Notes: generated from the letters alone by a model not told the origin. Positions 50,747 to 59,261 are shown, numbered from the stretch's first letter. The stretch is 64,000 nucleotides of DNA from an uncultured Brevibacillus sp. (GCF_947502445.1 NZ_CANMZW010000012.1:79629-143628), one strand, 5' to 3'. A program made the numbers and translations.

Positions 50747-51076
50747 TTAGTCTGGAATATCAATGTGCTCGGACACTCTAGATTTAAGTATTTCAATCAG
50801 TTCTTCATCCATATACTGATAATCATCAGGAATGCCTAGGCAAATGACCTTCTTGTTTGAAAGGCTTACTCCAAATTTATCTTTTAATCTTCTCACGTGC
50901 TTCTTCTCCATTGCAAAGATCACATCAGCCCAACCAATATGACCACTGGTGACTTTTATGCGTGCATTTTCCTCCGTACCAGCAGATCTAACATCATAGT
51001 CATTAAAACCATGGAAAATTTTCTCCGCTGTTAAACTGCGCCATTTATTTCTGCTGCACACGAATAAAATTTTGAT
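50747..51076 (-). CDS. LMW protein-tyrosine-phosphatase-like protein
   Basis: The frame in phase gives KILFVCSRNKWRSLTAEKIF: strand beta1 plus the C-x5-R-S P-loop, then 'VRSAGTEENARIKVT', 'WADVIFAMEKKHVRRL' and an Asp-rich stretch. Length about 109 residues is short for the family (about 150). The first canonical start, GTG 51061, would delete strand beta1; a strong site (GGGGGAGTAGG) lies six bases before ATC 51076, so an ATC start is likely. 32 bp after the macrodomain gene. Confidence 0.75.
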   Translation of the reverse strand: MKILFVCSRNKWRSLTAEKIFHGFNDYDVRSAGTEENARIKVTSGHIGWADVIFAMEKKHVRRLKDKFGVSLSNKKVICLGIPDDYQYMDEELIEILKSRVSEHIDIPD

Positions 51077-51108
51077 TTCCTACTCCCCCTGATTATATCG
51101 CCCGATTT

Positions 51109-51564
51109 TTATAGCTTATACAAAGTCACATCATAATCACTGTAGATCTCATCAATCATTTTACTGACAACATCCCAAGAACCATTAGCTAGACCACAAC
51201 CAATATGAAAAGGTAATGCAATGCTGTGGTTCGTTATCATAGCACTTTTTTTAAGGTCGATCAATGCTCTTTCAAGTGCTGCGTAGTCAGTATATTGCTC
51301 TTTTCCACGACCATATTTAAACTGTCCAAATAAGTTAGCAACTGTTTTTCCATTTTCACATTCAACCAACTGACACACGCCTAGCAGCTCTTGTTTATTT
51401 ACTGTGGTGTTGCATTTTTCTTTGTAAAAATCGAAAGCTTCGGGATACTTCTCCTTTATTAGTTTAGCTACTCCACTTCCCATAACGCCCTTGCAATTCA
51501 CTTGATGTCCGATAATATCTTCTGATGCCTTGAGCAAATCTCCATTTACTATGATAACAGCCAT
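51109..51564 (-). CDS. Macrodomain protein (ADP-ribose binding/processing)
   Basis: 151 residues from ATG 51564 after AAAGGGAGG. Appr-1''-p processing fold: 'VNGDLLKASEDIIGHQVNCKGVMGSGVAKLIKEKYPEAF' with the N/G-rich ligand loop, and 'SIALPFHIGCGLANGSWDVV' with the second loop. Closest in layout to Poa1p/ALC1-like or DarG-type macrodomains that remove ADP-ribose marks or phosphates. No toxin partner with ART motifs seen nearby. Confidence 0.9.
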   Translation of the reverse strand: MAVIIVNGDLLKASEDIIGHQVNCKGVMGSGVAKLIKEKYPEAFDFYKEKCNTTVNKQELLGVCQLVECENGKTVANLFGQFKYGRGKEQYTDYAALERALIDLKKSAMITNHSIALPFHIGCGLANGSWDVVSKMIDEIYSDYDVTLYKL

Positions 51565-51624
51565 TTTCGGCCTCCCTTTCAATCCGTTACTATCCCTTTT
51601 CTTATGTATTAGATTACTTATTTA

Positions 51625-52323
51625 TCAGATCAATAATTGGATCAGTTTTTCAATTTGTTCCCTTTTAGCAAATGACTCATCTATTGATACGAAGGAAATC
51701 ATTGTAACAGGCTTTTTAGCTTTAGCAGCTGCAAACATTTTGTGATGTCCGTCAAGTAAGTAATGAGTATGTAACCAAATTTCATTAAAGTTTAGATCAT
51801 TAAGTGGATATTTACTATCTAAAAAAGAAACGCTTAATGCGGTTGGTAAAGTACTCCTCGTTTCAATAATCTTTATGTACTCCTGTATGACTGATTGATC
51901 TAATGTTTCAGTTGGTTGAATTGGTACGAGGTATTCCTCTACTTTCTTTCCATAAGCGAATTGTCTTGATCCAACTCGATAATACTCGCTCCCATCTGCC
52001 TGTCTCTTAAATCTCGGATACACGCTTAACAAAGCTACAACATACCGTCCATTTGGTATGATACATGATAAATCAGTAACAAAATCGTGGCTTAGTTCAG
52101 TAATACCATCGTTCAAGTTACTTGAAATATTTTTTGGGTTCTTCCATTTCGCTCCCGATACTTGGACAAGAAAAAGACAGGTTTCGCAATCGATCCCTGT
52201 ATTTGCAATCTCTTCTCCATTCAGTGTTAGATACCTTTGGTGAAAGCCTGCTCGCTTATATTGGATAGGTGAAGTAGATTCGCTGATCACAGTATTATCG
52301 AGGTAGCTTAAGAGTTTAGTCAT
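51625..52323 (-). CDS. ParB/DGQHR-like domain protein
   Basis: 232 residues. The C-terminal half has 'WLHTHYLLDGHHKMFAAAKAKKPVTMISFVSI', the ParB-N/sulfiredoxin-like 'DGHHR-x-x-A' nucleotide-binding box; the N-terminal half 'GFHQRYLTLNGEEI' and 'KRQADGSEYYRVG' is unrecognised. Could bind DNA or CTP-like ligands or be a DNA-modification accessory. First of four genes (to 50128). Ribosome binding site TTGGAG is about 13 bases from the ATG. Confidence 0.65.
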   Translation of the reverse strand: MTKLLSYLDNTVISESTSPIQYKRAGFHQRYLTLNGEEIANTGIDCETCLFLVQVSGAKWKNPKNISSNLNDGITELSHDFVTDLSCIIPNGRYVVALLSVYPRFKRQADGSEYYRVGSRQFAYGKKVEEYLVPIQPTETLDQSVIQEYIKIIETRSTLPTALSVSFLDSKYPLNDLNFNEIWLHTHYLLDGHHKMFAAAKAKKPVTMISFVSIDESFAKREQIEKLIQLLI

Positions 52324-52714
52324 TATTTCATAGTCTCCAATTAGATTCTAATTTGTTGAAACGATCGTTATTATTCAATATCTGCCCCTACGAACCAATG
52401 CTCATAGGAATAAGACAGTGCCGAACAAAATTTCATTCATTAATGTTATGTTTTGAGTATCTAAGATAGGACTGATTTCAGCTTCCGAGAGAAGAAAAGA
52501 ATAGTAATTCTATTATAAAACAAAAAATAGATAATAACCCACTCATTTCCTGATCGTCTTTTTACTTTCTATGAAACGTAAGATAAACAAATAACAAGCA
52601 ACAAACAAAAACGCAAAATCCTTAAAGCCCTTCCATATCACCTTTTCCGAGCCATAAAATAAATACCCCCGCCGCAGCGAGGGTCACGATATTATGCTTC
52701 TCTTTTATTTTCAT
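52324..52714. other. 391-bp AT-rich gap
   Basis: Holds a terminator (52661-52684) and a 30-codon minus-strand frame with a hydrophobic core (near 52530-52640) lacking a ribosome binding site; otherwise nothing. Confidence 0.4.
52661..52684 (-). terminator. Intrinsic terminator
   Basis: ACCC-T-CGC-TGCG-GCG-GGGGT stem with a TATTTATTTT tail on the minus strand, after the TPR lipoprotein. Confidence 0.6.
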
Positions 52715-53482
52715 CTATTTAAATCGACTTAGATTGGTTATTGCATATTCGTTAGTTGGATCGAGTTCCACCGCTTTTTGGAAAGCCTCCTTCGCTTTCA
52801 CTAGGTCCTTCCTGGACATGTAACAGAGGCCGATAACATTATAGCCGCCCGACTGCTCCCTTTCTTCTTTTGATAAGGATATGTATTTGTTTGCTACAGT
52901 CATCGCGTCATCGTACTTGCCCAACATCGCATACGCTAGAGACAGGCCATAATACGCTTGATAATAGGAGGCATCACGTTTCAGGGCTTCATGAAACCAT
53001 TTGGCCGCTTCGTTTCCATTCCGCTTCGGTCCTATGTACCCATCTATGTACATCCACCCTATACTATTTTGTAAGGCCGGAATCTCTTCTCCATAGTTCT
53101 TGTTGACAAAAATCTTCCACTCATCGTTCTCTTTAATGACCGCTCGCTTGTATGTCACACTTTCGTCCCTATCATCACTATTGTTATGGAGCTTCTCTGC
53201 GACGGTAAAAACGAGCGAATCACTATCCATCTCTTTGTTCTTGATTTCGATACCATTCCATTTGTAGAGCTCAGCGTTCAGGTTCATGAATAATACGAAG
53301 TCCTCTTTGCTACTTGCCTTCCGATCTGCCTCCGAAAGAATAGCGTAGGCATCTTCATAATTCGCGTTCATTACATTCGTATAGTACGTATTCAGCACCA
53401 CTTTTGGATCATCCTTCGGCGAACATCCGACTAATGCCGCGATTAAGACAAAAACAAATAATGATAACGTAAACCGTTTCAT
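52715..53482 (-). CDS. TPR lipoprotein
   Basis: 255 residues from ATG 53482 after GGGGGTTGCC. Lipoprotein signal 'KRFTLSLFVFVLIAALVGC'. Residues 25-125: an NTF2/DUF4878-like module (VVLNTYYTNVMNANYEDAYAIL). C-terminal TPRs: 'SYYQAYYGLSLAYAMLGKYDDAM' and 'GYNVIGLCYMSRKDLVKAKEAF'. Extracytoplasmic, no catalysis expected. Upstream lies another lipoprotein gene on the same strand. Confidence 0.88.
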   Translation of the reverse strand: MKRFTLSLFVFVLIAALVGCSPKDDPKVVLNTYYTNVMNANYEDAYAILSEADRKASSKEDFVLFMNLNAELYKWNGIEIKNKEMDSDSLVFTVAEKLHNNSDDRDESVTYKRAVIKENDEWKIFVNKNYGEEIPALQNSIGWMYIDGYIGPKRNGNEAAKWFHEALKRDASYYQAYYGLSLAYAMLGKYDDAMTVANKYISLSKEEREQSGGYNVIGLCYMSRKDLVKAKEAFQKAVELDPTNEYAITNLSRFK

Positions 53483-53535
53483 GGCAACCCCCATTCGCTG
53501 TAATTACCTAGTTATACAATAGATGGCGCAGTTAA

Positions 53536-53712
53536 TCACGGACCTGCGTCTTCAATCGGTGCGGTGGTTTCAGACTTTGGGGGGACTTTTCCTTCCTCTA
53601 TACTTTTCTTGACACTGTCCGGTATAGAATCCAAATTTCCGTTCGTGTCCTTGAACTCTCTGCATCCCGTTAGGATCGCCAGAACAATGAGTATGTATAA
53701 AGATCGTTTCAT
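53536..53712 (-). CDS. Small lipoprotein (58 aa)
   Basis: ATG 53712 (after AGGGAGGG) to TGA 53536: MKRSLYILIVLAILTGCREF..., a lipoprotein signal with lipobox LTGC and a short acidic tail (NGNLDSIPDSVKKSIEEGK). It is 53 bp upstream of the TPR lipoprotein; too short for common gene-length cutoffs. A longer frame on each strand here is only a shadow. Confidence 0.8.
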   Translation of the reverse strand: MKRSLYILIVLAILTGCREFKDTNGNLDSIPDSVKKSIEEGKVPPKSETTAPIEDAGP

Positions 53713-53864
53713 AACGCGCCCTCCCTTTTACCAAATTATACCACATGCATGCAGGCAGGTTAACGGAGGGATATCGTCTCAATCTCGCCCCGAACGACCC
53801 CTGAAGTAGCATTTATGTGGTTTCTATATTGATTTAGTGCAGCACACATCTCCGCTGCTTCAAA

Positions 53865-53896
53865 GAAAAAGCCCCACCAAAATATGGTGAGGGAGC
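53865..53896 (-). terminator. Intrinsic terminator
   Basis: CCTCACCATA/TTTTGGTGGGG-type stem with CTTTTTC on the minus strand, directly after the 38-codon frame ending at 53906. Confidence 0.6.
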
Positions 53897-53905
53897 ATCC
53901 ATTTT

Positions 53906-54022
53906 TTATGTCGACAGCCAGTTAGCGTGACCGATTCTATTTCTGGCAAGTTCCCAGATTCGATCATCATCCTGCATTCCATTGGTAGGCAACCGTACAA
54001 GCAAACGTATTTCGAATGACAT
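53906..54022 (-). CDS. Candidate small protein (38 aa)
   Basis: ATG 54022 to TAA 53906 (MSFEIRLLVRLPTNGMQDDD then RIWELARNRIGHANWLST). A terminator follows at once. No good ribosome binding site, so it could be a remnant. Confidence 0.4.
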   Translation of the reverse strand: MSFEIRLLVRLPTNGMQDDDRIWELARNRIGHANWLST

Positions 54023-54103
54023 ATAGTACTTTTAGTGTATCTGTTAAGGAGAAGCCAAGTTCCTTCTGCTCGTTAGGATCATGTAGGGAAAGGAGGAACG
54101 TCT

Positions 54104-54403
54104 TTGAGAAAACAACAGCCAATCACAAGCCAGGACCGTTTCACGCCAGAATTTATGCAATGGCTCAAACAGAACAACGTCCGCAGACGACAGCTGAAAA
54201 GAGAGCCAGCAGCATTTGAACAGTATCATCAGGAATGGATGAAGACGCAGAAAAAAAACAGACCCCGGAGACCCTCATTGTTTCAGCTCCCTAGCATAGC
54301 AGACATAGACTTGGGTGCAGTCGTGGGAAATGTTCAAATCGCCAAAGAAATCTTTAAAACGTATCGGGTATTGCAAGGAACGAGTCTTTTTAAAAGGAAA
54401 TAG
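54104..54403 (+). CDS. Basic small protein (99 aa), unknown
   Basis: TTG start at 54104 with AAAGGAGGAAC before it. Strongly basic N-half (RRRQLKREPAAFEQYHQEWM, KKNRPRRPSLFQL) and a hydrophobic C-half (IADIDLGAVVGNVQIAKEIF). Possibly nucleic-acid or membrane associated. Only plus-strand gene in this stretch. Confidence 0.75.
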   Translation: MRKQQPITSQDRFTPEFMQWLKQNNVRRRQLKREPAAFEQYHQEWMKTQKKNRPRRPSLFQLPSIADIDLGAVVGNVQIAKEIFKTYRVLQGTSLFKRK

Positions 54404-54513
54404 AACTGGATGACCTGGAGGGAGAGTGAATGCTCTCCCTTTTGCAATAGGAGAATTTGAAGCTCCAGGGTGAAGTACTTTGGGCTCTGTTTGTACATGC
54501 ACAGGTTCTCATT

Positions 54514-54795
54514 TTATTCGTTCAATGCACGTATCAATGGATCAAGTAAAGAACGAAATTCGTTAATTGATATACCAAAGCCATAGCGTTTTAAAATATC
54601 GTTTAACTCATTATTATAGAATTCTGTTTTGATTAATGCCAAATCGCTCAGCAGTAGATTTACTACCTCTTGATCTTCCATTGTTCGATATAGGCTACTG
54701 TATTTTTTTAGTGTATCTTGTGTTGGCTTTTCATTATTATTGCAGTAATACATTGCCATGAAGTGTTCAAAAGTTATAAGTTCTTCTTTGTCCAT
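54514..54795 (-). CDS. Small acidic protein, immunity-like
   Basis: 93 residues from ATG 54795 after AAAGGTG. All-helical, acidic (MDKEELITFEHFMAMYYCNN, then NELNDILKRYGFGISINEF). AT-rich, in a run of similar small minus-strand genes; a polymorphic-toxin immunity role is a guess from context. Confidence 0.65.
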   Translation of the reverse strand: MDKEELITFEHFMAMYYCNNNEKPTQDTLKKYSSLYRTMEDQEVVNLLLSDLALIKTEFYNNELNDILKRYGFGISINEFRSLLDPLIRALNE

Positions 54796-54841
54796 CGCTG
54801 TCACCTTTTTCCGATCAAAATTAACATTTCATATGATTTCC

Positions 54842-55144
54842 TTAATACCACATATGTTCTAATAAAAGTATAGTGTATTTAATTAACGTAAATTCATCAT
54901 TTACTTCAAGCAGCCCTTTCCAAATTGGGGCATTGTGTTTATATTCTATGGAGTTGTTATATAACTTCGTTAAAAATTGCCTTATTCCATAAGCAACTTC
55001 TGTTTCTCTATCTGACATTAATACAGACTGGAGGAATTCCTTAGTCAAAAGTAAAACGTTCTCATCCTGACCACCATCATAATCTCGTTCAACAACTTCA
55101 AAGTAGATCGATAGTTCTGTCCAGTCTACACCTTCAAATTCCAT
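54842..55144 (-). CDS. Small acidic protein, immunity-like
   Basis: 100 residues from ATG 55144 (MEFEGVDWTELSIYFEVVER) after GGGGGC. Helical, acidic, no motif I recognise. Next upstream is a broken gene of similar type. Confidence 0.62.
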   Translation of the reverse strand: MEFEGVDWTELSIYFEVVERDYDGGQDENVLLLTKEFLQSVLMSDRETEVAYGIRQFLTKLYNNSIEYKHNAPIWKGLLEVNDEFTLIKYTILLLEHMWY

Positions 55145-55186
55145 AACAGCCCCCAAAAACTTTTCATCAAATCCCCATTTTTTTAA

Positions 55187-55411
55187 CTACTTCGCCCAAT
55201 GCCAGAATTTTTGCCCTTGGCAAACAATAAATCGATCAAACCATGTCTCAAAATTCATACCTAAAGGTACAGCATCTTCAAACTGATCAATTTTATCTTT
55301 AACATAAAGTTAGTTAGGATTACCCTCACCCCAGTAGACTTCAAAAAAATCCTCTATTTCCTGTCTCTTTATAAGAGACTCAATTGACAGCTCAATTAGT
55401 GATTTATTCAA
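55187..55411 (-). pseudogene. Small immunity-like gene with in-frame stop
   Basis: TTG 55411 after GTGGGGGATGG opens a 74-codon frame 'NKSLIELSIESLIKRQEIED' ... 'NPN-stop-LYVKDKIDQFEDA' ... 'FETWFDRFIVCQGQKFWHWAK'. Codon 34 is TAA (55310-55312); the sequence continues in phase with sensible protein to TAG 55187. One nonsense mutation in an otherwise intact gene. Confidence 0.7.
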
Positions 55412-55445
55412 AGTTCCATCCCCCACTCTGAATCAAATGCCAAAT

Positions 55446-56228
55446 TCACACAACTTCTATTCTATCAGAAAATATTTTTTGCAATCTAGGTAATACGGAC
55501 AGTAAGAACCGCCCTGTAGTATTTTCACGGATTTTTAAAACCATGCCATCAAATTCATCGCCATGTTCTTCTGTAAAATCTAAAAAATAATGATACATTG
55601 CAAAATCTGTATGTTTATCAATAATCACACATTTAAACGACCAGTCATACAAATCAAACCAATACATCGTGTCTTCTTTAGACTGAATGGATATCCAATA
55701 AATTCCTTTTAAATCAATTGGCTTTTCATAATCGAATAACCATTCCTTATTATAAAACGTAGATCTTTTTTTAACGAATTCCTGAGTGTGAATATTCCAA
55801 TCTTCAAGAGAACATTTATTGTTTATACCAAATAGATAATCTTTAATCTTTTCTCGTAACGAATTATCAATCTCATTTAAGCTAGTGCTCCTAAAATCAT
55901 TTAATAATTTGTTCTTTAAGTCATCAGATTCAACGATTGTTTCCATTTCCGAATAGTGAGAATATATAATATCCTTTATTTTATTTGTTTGTTTCCCATC
56001 TTCATCATGAAGGACATCATAATGAAAAAACTCTAACAGATCATCTTTTAACATATTCTTCACTGAATATAAATCTTTATCCCACTCAATGAAAGCATGC
56101 ATTGCTATCATTTCTTCATTTACAAAAGCATCAATGATATCTGCTAAAGAATCGTAACTCGAAGGCCCAAAACCTAACTCATAGCCTATTTCAAGTCTAT
56201 ATCCGTCCTGAGTAATTAATAGTTTCAT
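55446..56228 (-). CDS. Unknown protein, immunity-like (260 aa)
   Basis: GAAGGGTTACT before ATG. Soluble, acidic, AT-rich codon use; 'YRLEIGYELGFGPSSYDSLADIID' at the N-terminus and 'YWISIQSKEDTMYWFDLYDW' later. No recognised domain. Lies in the same run as the DUF3841 gene. Confidence 0.72.
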   Translation of the reverse strand: MKLLITQDGYRLEIGYELGFGPSSYDSLADIIDAFVNEEMIAMHAFIEWDKDLYSVKNMLKDDLLEFFHYDVLHDEDGKQTNKIKDIIYSHYSEMETIVESDDLKNKLLNDFRSTSLNEIDNSLREKIKDYLFGINNKCSLEDWNIHTQEFVKKRSTFYNKEWLFDYEKPIDLKGIYWISIQSKEDTMYWFDLYDWSFKCVIIDKHTDFAMYHYFLDFTEEHGDEFDGMVLKIRENTTGRFLLSVLPRLQKIFSDRIEVV

Positions 56229-56261
56229 AGTAACCCTTCACTTCCCCATAAAAACGATATT

Positions 56262-56810
56262 TTATTTGAACATTGACTCTACGAAAGACTTTCTTGCAAT
56301 AAAATGCTCCACCTTTTTTACGCAACTTAATTCCATTCGACCGGTTGTTCCCTGTAATCGTCTCTTACCCTCCCCATGCCACTCAGGATCTCTATGCCTA
56401 TCAATATCAAAAATTCGGTGCCAACTTTCCTCTTTGGTAATCTCTAAATTGCCTTCGTAGTGCGCTTCCCATTCTTGTTCCTTATCAGCACAGAAAGTAT
56501 TATTTAACACACAGTGCCAATCGTCAAAATCAGATACTAAAACGTTCTTCGGATCTATTTCAAGAGTAAGTCTTACACACTTTGTTCCACCTTCAAAATG
56601 ACCTGTTGAACGCATATCAGGCTTTTTAATCCAAAGCCAAATAGGATATTCTCCTCTGTAATTTGGCAATCGCTGTTTCATTTGTTTTATAATCCATTGG
56701 TACTCTTCTGAATACATTGCATGTTCTGGTGTCCCTTCAAGATACCCTTGTTTTTCATATTGCTTCCATGCTTCATCGGTTTGCATTGTCCAAAATATAG
56801 ACATGATCAA
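56262..56810 (-). CDS. DUF3841-family protein
   Basis: 182 residues. 'IFWTMQTDEAWKQYEKQGYLEG', 'YPIWLWIKKPDMR' and 'VLVSDFDDWHCVLNN' are signatures of DUF3841, a small family of unknown function in Bacilli. Start is TTG 56810 (seven bases after GGGGGC) or ATG 56804. The C-terminus contains 'ESWHRIFDI', also family-typical. Confidence 0.85.
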   Translation of the reverse strand: MIMSIFWTMQTDEAWKQYEKQGYLEGTPEHAMYSEEYQWIIKQMKQRLPNYRGEYPIWLWIKKPDMRSTGHFEGGTKCVRLTLEIDPKNVLVSDFDDWHCVLNNTFCADKEQEWEAHYEGNLEITKEESWHRIFDIDRHRDPEWHGEGKRRLQGTTGRMELSCVKKVEHFIARKSFVESMFK

Positions 56811-56835
56811 TTACCAGCCCCACCCAATCGCTGTT

Positions 56836-57060
56836 TTAATTTTCAAAGTCTGTCTCTTTCTTTATGCTTTGCTTTTTTGAACCATCTCTCCAAACACCTT
56901 TAGGACTTGATAGTGTCTTTGCAATAAAATGGGATGCTATCAATAACACAGCAAACGTAAGTCCTTCATTTTTGATTTTAAATTCCAGTATAGGGTATAA
57001 GATAAAAAGAAGGATCTGTATACCTACCAGATACAGAACGTATAATCCCTTATCATGCAT
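56836..57060 (-). CDS. Two-TM membrane protein (74 aa)
   Basis: ATG 57060 after GGGTGAAGC. Two hydrophobic helices (LYVLYLVGIQILLFILYPIL; LTFAVLLIASHFIA) and a charged C-tail (KKQSIKKETDFEN). Unknown; within the immunity-like run. Confidence 0.62.
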   Translation of the reverse strand: MHDKGLYVLYLVGIQILLFILYPILEFKIKNEGLTFAVLLIASHFIAKTLSSPKGVWRDGSKKQSIKKETDFEN

Positions 57061-57086
57061 AACTGCTTCACCCGCCTTTGATCAAA

Positions 57087-57375
57087 TTACCTTTTCATTA
57101 GACGCTTCGCATACTTAACCCAGTGTTCTATATGTGCAATGGCTTCGGAAACGTCATTAATATCGAACCATGACACTTTCTTTCCATTTAAGATTTGCAT
57201 CCTAAATTTTCTACCACTCCATTTCACTCGACCAATTTGCATTTCATCAATGGTAAAGTTGACGGTTTCTGTCTCGTAATGTCTCAATAAACTGTTTTTC
57301 ATTTTCGTTAGAGGTGATTACTATTTCTTTTGGAGTACCTATATCGATTTTGACATAATCAGGTCTTGTTTTCAT
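57087..57375 (-). pseudogene. Small gene split by a frameshift
   Basis: ATG 57375 (overlapping the previous stop as ATGA) opens 'KTRPDYVKIDIGTPKEIVIT' ... 'NEKQFIE' in one frame; another frame carries on 'HYETETVNFTIDEMQIGRVK' ... 'IAHIEHWVKYAKRLMKR' to 57087. The second frame's own ATG (57302) has no ribosome binding site, so a one-base shift near 57285 in a single gene of about 97 residues fits best. Unknown family. Confidence 0.5.
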
Positions 57376-57638
57376 TTCATTTCAAATCTGTTATTGATAT
57401 TTTCAAGATACTCGTCATCCAATAATTCAATTTCTACTTTAACGATGCGTTTTCCCCATCCCTCAACGTCTTTATAGGTCGCATAGACATTATATACCCC
57501 ATCTCCCAGACCAGAATTAAACGCAACTCCCAAGCCCGGATGTCTTCTAGATTCATGTTCGTTAGTGACACAAAAACAAGACTTACGGTTTGTGTAGTCC
57601 TGTTTTTGTATTTGATATTGGGTTTCTTGTAGCTTCGG
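57372..57638 (-). pseudogene. C-terminal fragment, DUF4241-like
   Basis: Open frame without a start: 'SCFCVTNEHESRRHPGLG' then 'FNSGLGDGVYNVYATYKD' ending LENINNRFEMK-stop. The 'F-NSG-x-GDG-x-Y' pattern recalls the DUF4241 C-terminus. Its TGA overlaps the ATG of the next gene, so the operon order was once intact; the 5' part has been lost. Confidence 0.45.
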
Positions 57639-57649
57639 TCATTACGGCG

Positions 57650-58042
57650 TTAGTTACTATCATTGAATCCCAACTTTATGACAGAAATTCCTGTTGTTCC
57701 AGATGGTCCAGCCCCCGTCTTATAAGCTCCTTGGTCTGTTACATTTCCTGCACATGAAACCTTACTGTTATTTCCAAGAATGGATAAACTATATGGCCCC
57801 ATCCAAATTGTTTCAAGATTTGGATCTACAATGGCTGGTTCATCCTCACGCCCGGGTAAGTATCGGTGGAGTGTAATAGTTGTTGCGATACTTGCTGTAA
57901 TTTTCGCAATCGCATCATTCATCCAGCTTTCTTTGATCGCTTGGCAAACCTCTTGAAAAGTGGCTTCGATCCTATTAAAATCAGCGCGGTAATGGATGTT
58001 TTTTCTGCAAATGTATCTTTGGCATACCCATGAGCTGCCCAT
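57650..58042 (-). pseudogene. Degenerate reading frames, possible toxin-module debris
   Basis: Frame one gives 'MNDAIAKITASIATTITLHR' ... 'PNLETIWMGPYSLSILGNNS' to 57650; an overlapping frame upstream gives 'KQASIFYIEGLWAAHGYAKD' and 'KRFAKRSKKAG'. Neither has a credible start. This looks like a frameshifted longer gene next to immunity-like genes; a secreted-toxin origin is only a guess. Confidence 0.35.
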
Positions 58043-58155
58043 AATCCCTCAATATAAAATATGCTGGCTTGCTTAGACTCGCTCAATTCTGATTATCCTG
58101 TTGAAGAATATCCACCAAACCCCATCGTCATTGACCAGTTTGATTTGTTTGCGGT

Positions 58156-58362
58156 TCATATCGATCCGTGTATCCACCCCCACGCTGCTGGAAGGATGCA
58201 TGATGGGGTCATTTTCCATTCACGAACAAGAATAATATACTCCCCAATCTTGTATCTCCATGTTGTTTTCTTTTTAGTGAAAATGTATTTGATAATAATG
58301 AAAAAAAATATTCCTGCTGCAATTCCTATTAGATCTTTTAAACTAAAAACACCTGTGTACAT
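58156..58362 (-). CDS. Small single-TM protein (68 aa), end possibly frameshifted
   Basis: Strong site AAGGGAGGGAGAGC before ATG 58362. 'SLKDLIGIAAGIFFFIIIKYI' is one TM helix, followed by 'KKKTTWRYKIGEYIILVREW'. Another frame overlapping its end (MENDPIMHPSSSVGVDTRID ... NDDGVWWIFFNR) looks more protein-like than the annotated tail, so a frameshift is possible. Confidence 0.55.
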   Translation of the reverse strand: MYTGVFSLKDLIGIAAGIFFFIIIKYIFTKKKTTWRYKIGEYIILVREWKMTPSCILPAAWGWIHGSI

Positions 58363-58410
58363 GCTCTCCCTCCCTTAAGTTGTTTGATCCTAAATAAAAG
58401 GGGAGGCTTA

Positions 58411-58960
58411 ATTTGAACTGCACCCCGTCAAGTAGACAGTACAAATAATAAAAATTTAGGCGGCCTTGGTCCTGAACTCCATCGAACTGAGGCCGTTTAG
58501 TTTTGCTTGTAATCGTTCGTTATTGTAAAAGTGGATATAGGCCTCATTTCATTCGGTGCATCGGTATGGAATTTACGGTTTAGTAGGTTTTCCACCACTT
58601 GCTACGGCGTGGTGTTTATGTACTTCTTTTTCTTTCTCCGGATAACAGACTGGATTCCCATTACCTTCATTAACCGTTCTACGCGCTTATGGTTAATGGT
58701 TTTTCCGGTTTGTTTTCGCATATGCAGGGTTAATTGAGGGTATCCAAAGGTGTGCTCCACTTTCTCATAGATGGTCATCATCACCTGGGTAAACTGCTCA
58801 TTCTCCATCTCTCGAGCACTGGGTTTGCGATTTAGCCACTTGTAATAGCTTGAGCGTGCAATTCCTGCAATTTCACATAGGTGTTGAACGCTAATTGACA
58901 CATCCTTGATATGGGCAATGAAAGCATAAACACAAGGAAAGAAATCAGCAGAGCTATTAA
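58411..58960 (-). mobile_element. Deleted IS3-family (IS150-group) element
   Basis: The left end (ATTTGAACTG then CACCCC-GTCAAGTAGACAGTA, from 58411) matches the element at 63922. Minus-strand OrfB pieces: 'VYAFIAHIKDVSISVQHLCE' and 'GIARSSYYKWLNRK' (HTH_21, 58602-58960), then only 'VENLLNRKFHTDAPNE' and, in another frame, 'AYIHFYNNERLQAKLNG' ... 'MEFRTKAA'-stop (about 58458). The DDE catalytic core of about 130 residues is missing and the 5' end is lost at about 58960. Non-functional. Confidence 0.85.
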
Positions 58961-58994
58961 CCAGCCCCCCTCCATGAAGAAGGATATGATTTGA

Positions 58995-59259
58995 TCAATC
59001 ATCATGTGCAAACACAACCTTGACCGTTTTAGAGTCTTGGATCCACTCCACCTGCAGGTCAAGAGCAGCCGCAAGTTCCCTTGTAGGTGTATAAGATGTT
59101 CCTGCTTCAAACGATTCTGTTAGGTCGTGATTGTTTACACCGTCTCCACTTTCCACTTTCCCGATGCATGAAGTAATAGTCATAATTTGCCTTTCGTCGT
59201 GCCAAACGAACCATGCAACTCTTTCTGTTCCATTGCGGGCACCAATTACTGAATTTATG
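58995..59259 (-). pseudogene. Stalk-domain (copper amine oxidase N-like) fragment
   Basis: The frame reads 'ARNGTERVAWFVWHDERQI' ... 'GTSYTPTRELAAALDLQVEW' 'IQDSKTVKVV', the Cu_amine_oxidN1 'stalk' module used as a wall-binding repeat at the ends of phage and Bacillus autolysins. ATG 59183 with AAAGG would give 62 residues, but the open frame extends further, so a truncated larger gene is likely. Its stop overlaps an ATGATG opening a hydrophobic frame (MIDQIISFFMEGGWLIALLI) that runs into the IS remnant. Confidence 0.6.
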
Positions 59260-59261
59260 CA

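Noticed and set aside
52540..52640. Minus-strand frame encoding a short hydrophobic peptide (FKDFAFLFVACYLFIL)
   Set aside because: Only about 30 codons, no ribosome binding site, and the upstream part runs through a terminator.
53570..53812. 80-codon frames on both strands
   Set aside because: They are shadows of the 58-codon lipoprotein gene at 53536-53712, which has a lipobox and ribosome binding site.
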